This document shows, piece after piece, positions 55,405 through 64,000 of a stretch of DNA of 64,000 nucleotides. The notes under the pieces were generated by a model, which had not been told where the DNA came from, did not search any database, and saw nothing but the letters and a program-made list of their open reading frames with translations. Position numbers and translations under genes: made by a program. The stretch covers positions 62,001 through 126,000 of the forward strand of contig NZ_BRVP01000010.1 of NCBI RefSeq assembly GCF_027924145.1. Reading direction: 5' to 3'. Every line of letters begins with the position of its first letter. Positions within the stretch are counted from its first letter, which is position 1. This stretch comes from Neptunitalea chrysea. Lineage in GTDB: Bacteria; Bacteroidota; Bacteroidia; Flavobacteriales; Flavobacteriaceae.

Positions 55405-58089
55405 TTACTGAATCACAATTTTCTTAGTTTCTTTACTCTGACCATCAGAAACATTTAGCAAATACACCCCTTTAGTTACGTTATCCAAACTAATAATCTG
55501 GTTAAAGTCACCAGCATTGGTGTAATTGTTAGTAAATACATTTCTACCTCTAATATCAAATACATCAACGGTAATATCCTTAGCAGAAGTACTCATTAAA
55601 TGAATTGAAAAATTACCATTATTAGGGTTAGGATATATATCAAATTCAGAAATTGAATTAAAGTTATCATTTTTAGCAGTAGCACTTTGAGAACATAATT
55701 CAAGCGTCCAGCTATTTATCTGACCCGTATCTCCATTATAATAATCTGCGGCTAGCATAGTCCATTGTCCTACAGAAGTAGTTCCGTTAAAATCAGCTAA
55801 ATTACCATAAGGCGCAAACGTACCTGTTTGAGGATCATTACAAGTAGCTCCACTTAAACTCTGTCCGTCATCATCAAAAGTAACTGTAAATCCATCCTCT
55901 CCATTACAATATCTTCCCCATAAATATACCTGATCATCATTAGGGTTATTAAGAGCAATCACCAAATCCTGAATATAGCTATGAGTCGCATCTACAGTAA
56001 CATTCACATCGGTAATATTAATATCATCAGCAACGGTTACGTTATTACTAACAACGGTACCAGGTACATTAGCCCCTGCCCCATCAGGAACAGATAATAC
56101 TGTGTTATTTGTGTATGTGTAACAAGTACTTACTACAGAATATCCTATAGCAAAATCTACCGGATTAATATCATAATAAATATTTCCTGTTGGCTTTACC
56201 ATTACTCTACAGTATGGGGCTGCAACATTTGGTACTATAATATCGGCCGAACCATCATTTGATGTACCCGATAATAATACGATATCATAATTATATCCCC
56301 CATCCGTAGAAAGTAAAATGTCTACTGTTGAAGACCCAGGTAAATTGCTAGCTCCATTAACATCCCATGTTATGGTACGTGTTTCGCCTTGGTTCCAAGA
56401 TATTCCGCTGGTAGCCTGAGATGTAACATTAAAAGGCCCTGCAAAACCACTCACACTAACTACCATATCATCTCTATTGGTTTGCCCACCCATAATGGTT
56501 TGGTTATCTCTAACCGTACAAGCAAAATTTAATGTTCTTGCAGTACTAGGGGTAACTTCCCAGATTGGCACTAAGTTATCGGCTAAAACCGCATCTAAAC
56601 TAGGCATGTAACGTTTTGGAGAAGAAACCGGTGAATTCGATCTGTAATTAGGACCAGAATTGCTACTAGCAACTGGTGGTTGTGTAGAAATAGCAGTATC
56701 TGTCTGCTCCCAACAATACGTTAACGCATCACCATCTGCATCAGAAGCGGTAGCTTCTAAAATGTATGGTGTACTTTTTGGTATTGTATAATTGTTCCCT
56801 GCACTTATAGTTGGCACGGTATTCCCATTAGCCGTGTTGGTAGAACATGTAGCAACGTTTGTAACACAAGCTTTCATTTCTGCAATGCTAACGGCATGGA
56901 AATGGTCGTCAGAGTTGTTCTGAACATTTGGAGCACAGATACCCGCATATGCCATAATTGTACTACCACTTCCGGGCTCTACAGCAGTAGCACTGTTTCT
57001 ATTACCGCTACATGAATTATTGAAGGTATGATGTGCACCAAACTGGTGTCCCATTTCGTGCGAAACATAGTCTATATCATACGTGTCTCCAACAGGTGCA
57101 GAAGACCCCGTAATTCCTCTAGCTTTGTTTGCTGTACAAGGCACATTCAATTGTGCTAATCCACCACCACCGGTACTTACTGTATGCCCTATATCGTAAT
57201 TAGCCGTTCCAATATAAGAGTTAATAACAGCCTGACTCTCGTTAATTAATGCTGATGCATTATCATTGGTAAAATTATCGGAGTTAACAAAAATAACATC
57301 TTCGTTATTAGCAATTAATTCCATTGTAACCGCCATATCTCTTTCATAAATACCATTCACTCTAGTCATGGTAACCACCATTGCCGCTAATACAGCAGCT
57401 TTTTTCTCTGCTAAAGTACCAGAACTCACCCCGGCAGCATCAATGTGATAAGCAGCATACTCAATAGTACATGCCATTGCTAATCTATAACTTCTAAAGG
57501 TACTATCATCCATAGTTGGAGCGCTAGTTTCATTAGCTCCCATAACTTTAGCCCCTGAACTTACATTTCCTTCTACTAAACATTCAAAGTTTCTATTTTC
57601 GAATAATGCCGATTTTTTATAGAAAATATAGTTGTTTAAATCCTTAGTATAAGTATCTATATAACTTACTCCCTTCTCCGTAAAAAACATAGCATGTAAA
57701 CCAAATTGGGTAACACTAAAACGTACACTGTTTTCCGGATTACTAATACTTTGCCCTACATAAGAATCTAACCCAGGAAACTTGGCAGCTAATTCTGGAG
57801 CTACTACTGGTGCATTGTAAATTACAAAGCTTTCTAACTGATTTTTAGCAACCGGAAAATCTATAATAACGGCAGAACTAAGACCAGAATTACGCAATGG
57901 TGCTGCAACTAATGTTTGCTTTAACTGTGTTAAATTTAAGTGATAAAGTTGATAGGAAATAGGCATCGCTATTCTATCCGATTTCTCAAGATCTGACATC
58001 TTGCTTTCCTCAGTTGGATTCCATAGACCTTGTCCAAAGCCTGCAAAAAACATACTGCTGAGTATTAAAAAAAGTAGAGTTTTTCTCAT
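55405..58089 (-). CDS. Secreted reprolysin-like metalloprotease with P-domain and T9SS sorting domain
   Basis: An 894-residue extracellular protease. A signal peptide (LILSSMFFAGFGQ) and an N-terminal prodomain (about 20-195) precede the catalytic M12-type domain. Its zinc motif is HEMGHQFGAHH (H344, E345, H348, H354) and its Met-turn STIMAYAG. A beta-sandwich region (about 435-650) follows. Then comes a proprotein-convertase-type P-domain (about 660-810, TDVNVTVDATHSYIQDLVIAL, SWTLELC). It ends in a type IX sorting domain (IYPNPNNGNFSIH to the end). Single gene, divergent from another T9SS protease. Confidence 0.93.
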   Translation of the reverse strand: MRKTLLFLILSSMFFAGFGQGLWNPTEESKMSDLEKSDRIAMPISYQLYHLNLTQLKQTLVAAPLRNSGLSSAVIIDFPVAKNQLESFVIYNAPVVAPELAAKFPGLDSYVGQSISNPENSVRFSVTQFGLHAMFFTEKGVSYIDTYTKDLNNYIFYKKSALFENRNFECLVEGNVSSGAKVMGANETSAPTMDDSTFRSYRLAMACTIEYAAYHIDAAGVSSGTLAEKKAAVLAAMVVTMTRVNGIYERDMAVTMELIANNEDVIFVNSDNFTNDNASALINESQAVINSYIGTANYDIGHTVSTGGGGLAQLNVPCTANKARGITGSSAPVGDTYDIDYVSHEMGHQFGAHHTFNNSCSGNRNSATAVEPGSGSTIMAYAGICAPNVQNNSDDHFHAVSIAEMKACVTNVATCSTNTANGNTVPTISAGNNYTIPKSTPYILEATASDADGDALTYCWEQTDTAISTQPPVASSNSGPNYRSNSPVSSPKRYMPSLDAVLADNLVPIWEVTPSTARTLNFACTVRDNQTIMGGQTNRDDMVVSVSGFAGPFNVTSQATSGISWNQGETRTITWDVNGASNLPGSSTVDILLSTDGGYNYDIVLLSGTSNDGSADIIVPNVAAPYCRVMVKPTGNIYYDINPVDFAIGYSVVSTCYTYTNNTVLSVPDGAGANVPGTVVSNNVTVADDINITDVNVTVDATHSYIQDLVIALNNPNDDQVYLWGRYCNGEDGFTVTFDDDGQSLSGATCNDPQTGTFAPYGNLADFNGTTSVGQWTMLAADYYNGDTGQINSWTLELCSQSATAKNDNFNSISEFDIYPNPNNGNFSIHLMSTSAKDITVDVFDIRGRNVFTNNYTNAGDFNQIISLDNVTKGVYLLNVSDGQSKETKKIVIQ

Positions 58090-58248
58090 TATTGTAGTTT
58101 TATAAAATGTAAATATCGTTATTATTTTTATAAATTAAAATCATTTAATTGTTATTCAAATTAGATTATTAGTAGACGTTTTATTCTTATTCGTATATTT
58201 TCTGCAACGTATATATTAAAAAGTTAAAGTTTTTTTAATATAATCTTT

Positions 58249-58256
58249 TATATTTG
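58249..58256 (+). promoter_or_regulatory. Candidate -7 element of the M43-like protease gene
   Basis: TATATTTG, 30 bases before the ATG at 58287. Confidence 0.5.
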
Positions 58257-58286
58257 CCATAATCTATAAACTATTAATCCATCCTT

Positions 58287-60419
58287 ATGATGAAAAGAAT
58301 TACTATTATGACGGGTGTTCTTTTTTTCTTTATTGGTTTGTCCGTTCAAGCCCAAGAAAAAAAAGCACTACCTAAAAAATCGAAAGGAGAGCTTGTATTA
58401 TCTGAGGAAAATCATGCTCGTAAAGAGACAGGAGCACTCGTAAGATGCGTTTCGACTGAAAATGAAGCAAAACTTCAAGAACTTTATCCTAAAAGATTTT
58501 CTACTGAAGAATTTGAAAATTGGTTAGCCCCTAAGGTTAACGCAATGAAGCAAAAACTTGCTGCCAAACAAATCGATGGAACCGCTAATGTTAATACTGT
58601 AATTAATATTCCTGTTGTTGTTCACGTAATACATGACGGAGATGCAGTAGGATCAGGTGAAAACATTTCATTAGCTCGTGTACAGTCTCAAATTACCGTT
58701 TTAAACCAAGACTACAGAAGAGAAACTGGTACTCCTGGGTACAACACCAATGCTGTAGGTGCTGATGTTGAAATAGAATTTTGTTTAGCACAAACTGCTC
58801 CTGACGGATCATTAACAAATGGAGTTGACCGTGTAAACCTTTCTGGATACACTTGGAACAATAGTAATTGTGAAAATATTTTAAAGCCACAAACTATATG
58901 GGATCCTACCCAATATTTTAATATTTGGATTTGTGAATTTGGTGGTGACTTAAGTTCTATTCTTGGATACGCTCAATTCCCGTCGAACTCTGGCTTAGGT
59001 GGTTTAAATACTAATGGGGGTGCTGCGAGTACTGATGGTGTTATTTTAGACTGGAGATGTTTTGGATCTTCTGATTATGTTACTGGTAATTACTACTCTA
59101 CTTACGACAAGGGTAGAACATTAACTCACGAAATTGGACACTGCCTAGGATTAAGACACATTTGGGGAGATAATACGACTTGTAGTGTGAACTCAACAGA
59201 CAGCGGACAAGATTATTGTCCTGATACTCCTGCTGCAGCCGGTTCTAATTTCAATTGTACAACTGCAGATAGTTGCCCATCTGATGCAGGTAATGACATG
59301 ATTGAAAACTACATGGACTATACCCCTGATACTTGTATGAATATTTTTACACAAGATCAAAAGACACGTATTTTAGCTGTATTAGCTAACTCTCCTAGAA
59401 GAGTTGAACTACTTAGCTCAACAGTATGTAATGCTCCAAACCCTGAAGATTATGATGGTAAAGTAGAAGTTAATTCTTTCGAATATACCATATGTAGCAC
59501 AACCCTTACTCCTGAAATTACACTTACCAACTTAGGTAACAACGATCTTACTTCAGCAGTACTTAATTACTATGTAGATAGTAATACACCTACTACCTAC
59601 AACTGGTCTGGTTCTCTTGCTTATGGCGCATCTGAAGTTATTACTATGCCAACTATTTCTGCTCCTGATAACAATCAACACACCTATTATGTTACGATTA
59701 CCTCTGTTAATGGCACTTCGGATATGGTTGCTTCTAACGATTCAAGTAACAGCACGTTCCAAATAGAATCTGCTATTGTAGATGTTTCATCCGTAATAAC
59801 ATTAGACATTCAATTAGACCCATGGGGATCTGAAACTACATGGCAATTATACGATCCTAGTGGAACCATCGTATATTCAGGAGGAAGTTATTCAAATGGT
59901 AGCGTAACTGAAAATCCTTTTACAGGTACTTATACTTTCGTTTTATCTAGTCCTGTAAATGAGACGTTCAACCTATCAACACTAGGTTGCTACACATTCT
60001 CTATTCAAGATTCATATGGAGATGGTATTTGCCCTTATGGAACTCTTGGATACCCAGAAGGTGATGGTTACTACTCGTTATCTGCTGATGGAGTAGAATT
60101 TTTAACCGGATGTGATTATGAATATGGTGAAGATGTAAACTTTAAGCTATACGATGCTCTGAGTACTAAGTCTTTTGGTTTAGATGCAATTACACTATAC
60201 CCTAACCCAGCTGGTAACACTTTAAACATTAGCGTTGGTAGCAATGAGTTACCAGAAAACTATAGTATTTACAATACTTTAGGACAACAAATAATGGCTA
60301 AAGCTATTTCTAACGAGCAAGATTTACAAATTAACACTAGCCAATTTGCTACTGGTGTTTATATAATTAAAATTGCAAGCGGAGATGAGTCTGTTGCGCT
60401 TCAGTTTGTTAAAAAATAA
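58287..60419 (+). CDS. Secreted M43 (pappalysin-like) metalloprotease with T9SS sorting domain
   Basis: A 710-residue extracellular protease. A signal peptide (GVLFFFIGLSVQAQ) and a propeptide with a conserved N-terminal cysteine region (VRCVS) precede the M43 domain. Its zinc motif is HEIGHCLGLRH (H281, E282, H285, H291), followed by IWGD, and the Met-turn is NYMDYTPDTCM, as in cytophagalysin/ulilysin. A CARDB/Ig-like domain and a carbohydrate-binding-looking beta domain (about 390-620) follow. A T9SS sorting domain closes it (LYPNPAGNTLNIS to the end). Confidence 0.93.
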   Translation: MMKRITIMTGVLFFFIGLSVQAQEKKALPKKSKGELVLSEENHARKETGALVRCVSTENEAKLQELYPKRFSTEEFENWLAPKVNAMKQKLAAKQIDGTANVNTVINIPVVVHVIHDGDAVGSGENISLARVQSQITVLNQDYRRETGTPGYNTNAVGADVEIEFCLAQTAPDGSLTNGVDRVNLSGYTWNNSNCENILKPQTIWDPTQYFNIWICEFGGDLSSILGYAQFPSNSGLGGLNTNGGAASTDGVILDWRCFGSSDYVTGNYYSTYDKGRTLTHEIGHCLGLRHIWGDNTTCSVNSTDSGQDYCPDTPAAAGSNFNCTTADSCPSDAGNDMIENYMDYTPDTCMNIFTQDQKTRILAVLANSPRRVELLSSTVCNAPNPEDYDGKVEVNSFEYTICSTTLTPEITLTNLGNNDLTSAVLNYYVDSNTPTTYNWSGSLAYGASEVITMPTISAPDNNQHTYYVTITSVNGTSDMVASNDSSNSTFQIESAIVDVSSVITLDIQLDPWGSETTWQLYDPSGTIVYSGGSYSNGSVTENPFTGTYTFVLSSPVNETFNLSTLGCYTFSIQDSYGDGICPYGTLGYPEGDGYYSLSADGVEFLTGCDYEYGEDVNFKLYDALSTKSFGLDAITLYPNPAGNTLNISVGSNELPENYSIYNTLGQQIMAKAISNEQDLQINTSQFATGVYIIKIASGDESVALQFVKK

Positions 60420-60448
60420 ATAATTGTAGTTTTAAAACTACATAATGC

Positions 60449-60480
60449 AAAAAGCCCGTTCTATTGAACGGGCTTTTTTA
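60449..60480 (+). terminator. Terminator of the M43-like protease gene
   Basis: AAAAGCCCGTTC tatt GAACGGGCTTTT plus T run. Confidence 0.9.
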
Positions 60481-60503
60481 TTCATACTATCTCTTCCTAT
60501 TTA

Positions 60504-60899
60504 TTATTTACACAAAACACCTTCAACATCCATTAAAGGTAATGGTATCATAACATGTTCATTTACAGTATTTTTTCTAAAAATATATTTCTTTTCAAAA
60601 AGTTTGCCTTCTGCAAAAAAAGTAACATAAAACTCGTTTGTAAGTTTTAGCACCTCTTCTTGCACTAGTTCTATTTTTGCATATTCCTTAGGTTCCACTT
60701 TCTCTATTAGATATCTAAAAGTAGCAGTCTTGGTTTCTCCATCATATCCCTTAGAAACAATTAAACACGTTTCTATAGGTTGGTCTGTATCGTTTATTAT
60801 ATAGGCATTCCAGTTCTTACCTAAAAATTCTTCATTCCATTCATGTGCAATAGCTACATATACTCCCGATACTTTTGGTATTTCAATATCCTTTTTCAT
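60504..60899 (-). CDS. Conserved hypothetical protein downstream of pheS
   Basis: A 131-residue soluble protein with no recognised motif (KKDIEIPKVSGVYVAIAHEW, NAYIINDTDQPIETCLIV). In Flavobacteriia such small proteins next to pheS are sometimes mislabelled as PheS; it shares no synthetase sequence. The ATG at 60899 is used rather than a TTG three codons upstream. It lies 84 bases downstream of pheS with a hairpin between, so it may be partly co-transcribed. Confidence 0.7.
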   Translation of the reverse strand: MKKDIEIPKVSGVYVAIAHEWNEEFLGKNWNAYIINDTDQPIETCLIVSKGYDGETKTATFRYLIEKVEPKEYAKIELVQEEVLKLTNEFYVTFFAEGKLFEKKYIFRKNTVNEHVMIPLPLMDVEGVLCK

Positions 60900-60921
60900 A
60901 TGTTTCAACTTAAAATTTTAT

Positions 60922-60951
60922 ACAAAAAAACCATCTACTTTCGCAGATGGT
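60922..60951 (-). terminator. Hairpin between pheS and the downstream small gene
   Basis: On the minus strand ACCATCT gcgaaagt AGATGGT followed by seven T; a terminator that may only partly stop pheS transcription. Confidence 0.65.
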
Positions 60952-60983
60952 ACAATTTATAATGAATTATACGATTTAAAAAT

Positions 60984-62003
60984 TTATAAAGCGGACTTAA
61001 ACTGTTCTAGAAAACGAACATCATTTTCGTAAAACATTCTAATATCACCTATCTGATACAACAACATTGCTATACGCTCAATCCCCATTCCAAATGCAAA
61101 ACCAGAATATTCTTTCGCATCTATACCACAATTCTCTAATACATTAGGATCTACCATACCGCATCCCATAATTTCTAACCATCCGGTACCTTTGGTAATA
61201 CGGTAGTCTATCTCATTATTTAATCCCCAATAAATATCTACCTCTGCACTCGGCTCAGTAAACGGGAAATAAGAAGGACGTAAACGTATTTTAGACTTAC
61301 CAAACATCTCTTTTGTAAAGTATAAAAGCGTTTGTTTTAAATCTGCAAACGAAACATCTTTATCTATATACAATCCTTCAACCTGATGAAAAATACAGTG
61401 AGAACGTGCAGAAATAGCTTCGTTTCTAAATACTCTACCAGGAGAAATGGTTCTAATTGGCGGTTTGGTATTTTCCATATAACGTACCTGTACAGAACTT
61501 GTATGCGTACGTAACAATACATCTGGATTTGTTTGTACAAAAAAGGTGTCCTGCATATCTCTAGCAGGGTGGTACTCCGGCAAGTTCAATGCCGTAAAGT
61601 TATGCCAATCATCTTCTACTTCAGGTCCCTCAGAAACATTAAAACCAATATTCGAAAAAATTTCAATAATCTGGTTTTTAACTAAAGAAATAGGATGTCT
61701 AGAACCTAATGCAATAGGCTCTGCCGGGCGTGTTAAATCGCCATAACTTCCTTTATCTTCCTCTTTATTTTCAAGTACCTCACGAATTTCGGTAACCTTC
61801 GCCTCTGCTTTATTTTTTAAAGCATTGATGGTTTGTCCAAATTCCTTCTTCATTTCGTTAGGAACATTTTTGAACTCAGCAAAGAAATCATTCAATATTC
61901 CTTTCTTTCCTAAATATTTAATTCTGAAAGATTCAAGCTCTTCCTTTGCCTTTGCCTCAAATTTTTCAACCTCGGCTATATGCTCCTTAATTTTATCAAT
62001 CAT
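60984..62003 (-). CDS. pheS: Phenylalanyl-tRNA synthetase alpha subunit
   Basis: Catalytic subunit of the heterotetrameric synthetase charging tRNA-Phe. The 339-residue product has the N-terminal coiled coil. Class II motifs are motif 2 [20 protein letters not shown] and motif 3 [16 protein letters not shown], and the [10 protein letters not shown] strand is present. pheT is not adjacent; in Bacteroidota the two subunits are often unlinked. A -7 element lies at 62023-62030. Confidence 0.97.
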   Translation of the reverse strand: MIDKIKEHIAEVEKFEAKAKEELESFRIKYLGKKGILNDFFAEFKNVPNEMKKEFGQTINALKNKAEAKVTEIREVLENKEEDKGSYGDLTRPAEPIALGSRHPISLVKNQIIEIFSNIGFNVSEGPEVEDDWHNFTALNLPEYHPARDMQDTFFVQTNPDVLLRTHTSSVQVRYMENTKPPIRTISPGRVFRNEAISARSHCIFHQVEGLYIDKDVSFADLKQTLLYFTKEMFGKSKIRLRPSYFPFTEPSAEVDIYWGLNNEIDYRITKGTGWLEIMGCGMVDPNVLENCGIDAKEYSGFAFGMGIERIAMLLYQIGDIRMFYENDVRFLEQFKSAL

Positions 62004-62022
62004 AGCTTTAACTTATGGAAGG

Positions 62023-62030
62023 CAAATTTA
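62023..62030 (-). promoter_or_regulatory. Candidate -7 element of pheS
   Basis: TAAATTTG on the minus strand, 19 bases before the pheS ATG. Confidence 0.5.
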
Positions 62031-62378
62031 ATAATTTTTTTGTGTACACCTCCTTATACACAAACAATCTGTCTAAAATAGATTAATTTATAGCTGCTCC
62101 TAACTTGGATAGCTCGGTTTAAGTCAATCCCCATTCTACTATAATATAAAGGCTTAAAAAAGAGCTCTTACAGTGAAGTCAAAAAAAGAATTTATAAGAA
62201 TTGTGTTTTTAAACTTGGTTCATCCAATCTCAATTATCGAGTAAAGTCTTACTCATTAAAATATATATTTTCAAAGACAACTATATTAAATACCAATCTT
62301 ATTAAAATCCTAAAGAAATAAACACATCCTAATTAAAAATAAATTTTACAATAAGCTACATAACCACTTATAGTAATA
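62031..62378. other. Spacer between pheS and the SGNH-like gene
   Basis: About 350 AT-rich bases. A 23-codon minus-strand frame (MGIDLNRAIQVRSS...) was seen but has no supporting feature. No hairpin with a T run was found for the SGNH-like gene to its right. Confidence 0.4.
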
Positions 62379-63278
62379 TCAGGACTTTTTAAGTAAATCT
62401 ATTATTTCTTGAGTAAAACGAGTTGCTCCCTGCTTATTCATATGCGTTCTGTCTTTAAAAAGTTCAACATGTTTCAAATAATATTCATCCTTTGAATAAT
62501 CTAAAAACGGAACTTCAAATTCCTTACACATATCTCTACATAATTCTAACGAGTATGATTTTTTGAATTCGTAGTAATTTGGAGAACAAACAACTACTAT
62601 ATCTATATCATTATCCTTTGACAATTTAAGAAACTCTTTAAATGATTCTATTTTATTAGGATCAACCTCATAATATTCTTTAACAGGAATAGAATCAAGT
62701 GTACCTTTATACACCTTATTTATAGGGGAATATCCATTTAAATTCTTTTTACTATCCTTAGCAACATTTCCTTTCATTATAGTTAAAATCAAAGAATTGT
62801 ATGGATAAATACTAGATATCAATTTATACCTTTCAAAATAGGAACGCATTAATATAATATCCTCTAATTCAGGATGTGTATCATAATAAGGCAACAGAGT
62901 AGCTAACCTATCGTAATCACTTTGATCATATTCAAAAGTACCCGAAAAATCAAGAACTACCTTTTTAGGAGTATATCTAGCTAAAACCGACTTTAATGCA
63001 GCTGTTTGGTAAAAAATAAAATGCCCATCCAGCCCGGTATTATAAGTCGTCAACCCTAAAGAATCAGCTATCATATTAGCATCATAATGATGATGACCCC
63101 TTGAAGTTCCAAAAATTAAAACATCTTCATTTGTTTCTTCTAATGTATATGTTATATGCCCTAGATGTGAAGACTTCTTAGTCTTTCTATAAAAATATTC
63201 CAGTCCAGTTCCAATCAAAAAATCACATATAAAAATAGCAACTAAACCTATAAAAATTGTAATCAAGTACTTTTTCAT
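62379..63278 (-). CDS. Membrane-anchored SGNH/DltD-like protein partnering an MBOAT acyltransferase
   Basis: A 299-residue protein with one N-terminal anchor helix (LITIFIGLVAIFICDFLIG) and an extracytoplasmic domain. LIFGTSRGHHHYD resembles the SGNH block with its serine, and the C-terminal DRTHMNKQGATRF supplies the Asp/His pair. This layout is that of DltD/AlgJ-type proteins that receive or transfer acyl groups brought across the membrane by MBOAT proteins. The MBOAT gene lies 9 bases upstream in the same operon. Target polymer unknown. Confidence 0.8.
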   Translation of the reverse strand: MKKYLITIFIGLVAIFICDFLIGTGLEYFYRKTKKSSHLGHITYTLEETNEDVLIFGTSRGHHHYDANMIADSLGLTTYNTGLDGHFIFYQTAALKSVLARYTPKKVVLDFSGTFEYDQSDYDRLATLLPYYDTHPELEDIILMRSYFERYKLISSIYPYNSLILTIMKGNVAKDSKKNLNGYSPINKVYKGTLDSIPVKEYYEVDPNKIESFKEFLKLSKDNDIDIVVVCSPNYYEFKKSYSLELCRDMCKEFEVPFLDYSKDEYYLKHVELFKDRTHMNKQGATRFTQEIIDLLKKS

Positions 63279-63287
63279 ATCACCTAT

Positions 63288-64000
63288 CTAAAATTGAAAA
63301 TATATAAATTGTCCTCCATCAAACACCCCTATTAATAAGATAAGCATCACCAAACCCAAATACCATGCACCTTTTGCTATTTTCTTAGGTTTTAGACGCT
63401 GTTCAAGTAAAAACTCATCATAAGTGTCTTTACCAAGTAAAACCACTAATCCAATTATAGCAAAAACAAATCCTTTCTCATCACCCATAAAAAATTTCCC
63501 AGGCGCGGTAAATGTTCTGCTAATCGCAGTAATAGCATCTGACATACTATTGGCTCTAAAAAAAATCCATGAGAAACATATGAGCACAAAATTGGTCGAA
63601 ATATTAAAAAGATAAACAAAAACATTTTTAACGTTCTTACTAGGTTTGATGTTTAAAATACTATAAACAATTTGATAAATACCATTAACACCTCCCCATA
63701 TAACAAACGTCCAGTTAGCACCATGCCATAACCCACTCACCAAAAATGTGATAAATAAATTGTAATACTTTCTTGTTTTAGAAACTCTGTTACCTCCTAA
63801 AGGAATATACACATAATCTTTAAACCAAGTAGATAATGATATATGCCAACGTCTCCAAAATTCAACTGGAGTTTGCGCAAAATAAGGCCTTTTAAAGTTG
63901 GTCATAAGATCAAATCCCATAATTTTTGCACATCCAATAGCAATGCTAGAATATCCTCCAAAATCACAATAAATTTGAAAAGCAAAAAATATAGTCCCTA
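63288..64000 (-). CDS. MBOAT family membrane O-acyltransferase, N-terminus beyond window
   Basis: Integral membrane acyltransferase of the AlgI/DltB type that moves acyl groups across the membrane for polysaccharide or teichoic-acid-like modification. The frame stays open to the right edge, so the start is outside. The visible part begins TIFFAFQIYCDFGGYSSIAIG, followed by FWRRWHISLSTWFKDYVYIPLGG and the catalytic-histidine motif SGLWHGANWTF, then four or so membrane helices. Directly followed by an SGNH-like partner. What is acylated cannot be told from here. Confidence 0.92.
   Translation of the reverse strand, partial: GTIFFAFQIYCDFGGYSSIAIGCAKIMGFDLMTNFKRPYFAQTPVEFWRRWHISLSTWFKDYVYIPLGGNRVSKTRKYYNLFITFLVSGLWHGANWTFVIWGGVNGIYQIVYSILNIKPSKNVKNVFVYLFNISTNFVLICFSWIFFRANSMSDAITAISRTFTAPGKFFMGDEKGFVFAIIGLVVLLGKDTYDEFLLEQRLKPKKIAKGAWYLGLVMLILLIGVFDGGQFIYFQF

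Noticed and set aside
62067-62135. 23-codon minus-strand frame (MGIDLNRAIQVRSS...)
   Set aside because: Too short, no promoter or partner, and no recognisable motif; probably chance.
1-64000. Defence islands, CRISPR, prophage, IS elements, tRNA genes
   Set aside because: Read for on both strands; no repeats-plus-spacers array, integrase, transposase or tRNA T-loop pattern outside coding sequence was found.

Overview
The window reads as a chromosomal segment of a marine or aquatic Flavobacteriia (Bacteroidota) genome. The DNA is AT-rich. Secreted proteases end in type IX secretion (T9SS) sorting domains, and a TonB-dependent receptor carries a carboxypeptidase-like N-terminal extension. The Bacteroidota -7 promoter element TAnnTTTG stands before about twenty genes. 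Shine-Dalgarno-like sequences are generally not visible upstream of starts. I see no tRNA or rRNA gene, no CRISPR array, no intact insertion sequence and no phage genes.

Layout. 1-4.2 kb: a TonB-dependent receptor cut by the left edge, with a membrane TPR/LuxR-type regulator upstream of it on the same strand. 4.4-7.2 kb: class I ribonucleotide reductase nrdB-nrdA. 7.2-8.6 kb: a small exported protein and rplU-rpmA. 9.1-12.5 kb: a pair of exported M16 peptidases, one catalytic and one non-catalytic. 12.6-16.7 kb: a Cys-rich HMA lipoprotein, gdhA, an outer-membrane protein and a lipoprotein. 16.8-23.4 kb: gpsA, ribF with an HTTM membrane protein, serS and a TPR protein. 23.4-31 kb: marC, two oxidoreductases, a DUF4286 gene with rsmA, mgtE, a phosphoglycerate-dehydrogenase-like gene, DUF1801 and VOC genes, plus a broken outer-membrane-protein remnant. 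31-36.8 kb: a carboxypeptidase-like protein with an OlsF-type double acyltransferase, a GNAT enzyme with aspartate kinase, and fbp. 36.8-42.9 kb: a TerB-like protein, a lipoprotein behind an unusual leader, a TspO-like protein and mfd. 42.9-49.2 kb: a T9SS metalloprotease, an ACT-domain putative regulator, yraN and the proC-proB-proA operon. 49.9-55 kb: an ankyrin protein, rsmI, a conserved hypothetical, tdk-alr and asd. 55.4-60.4 kb: two more T9SS metalloproteases. 60.5-64 kb: pheS with a small partner, then an SGNH-like protein and an MBOAT acyltransferase cut by the right edge.

Most genes are housekeeping, and many are single-gene units or pairs bounded by clear hairpin terminators. Local functional groupings are dNTP synthesis, proline synthesis (proCBA), tdk-alr, and surface or secreted functions. 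Several starts were moved from the longest reading frame to a downstream ATG because the promoter -7 element lies inside or next to the longer frame, or because only the shorter form begins with a normal signal peptide.

I did not find a convincing multi-gene undescribed system. The observations most worth a second look are: the ACT-domain protein whose promoter is overlapped by a perfect palindrome; a lipoprotein gene behind a sigma-54-like promoter and stacked inverted repeats; the decayed barrel-protein gene at 30.4-30.6 kb; the VKGC-like HTTM protein overlapping ribF; and a possible short RNA or micro-ORF region between alr and asd.
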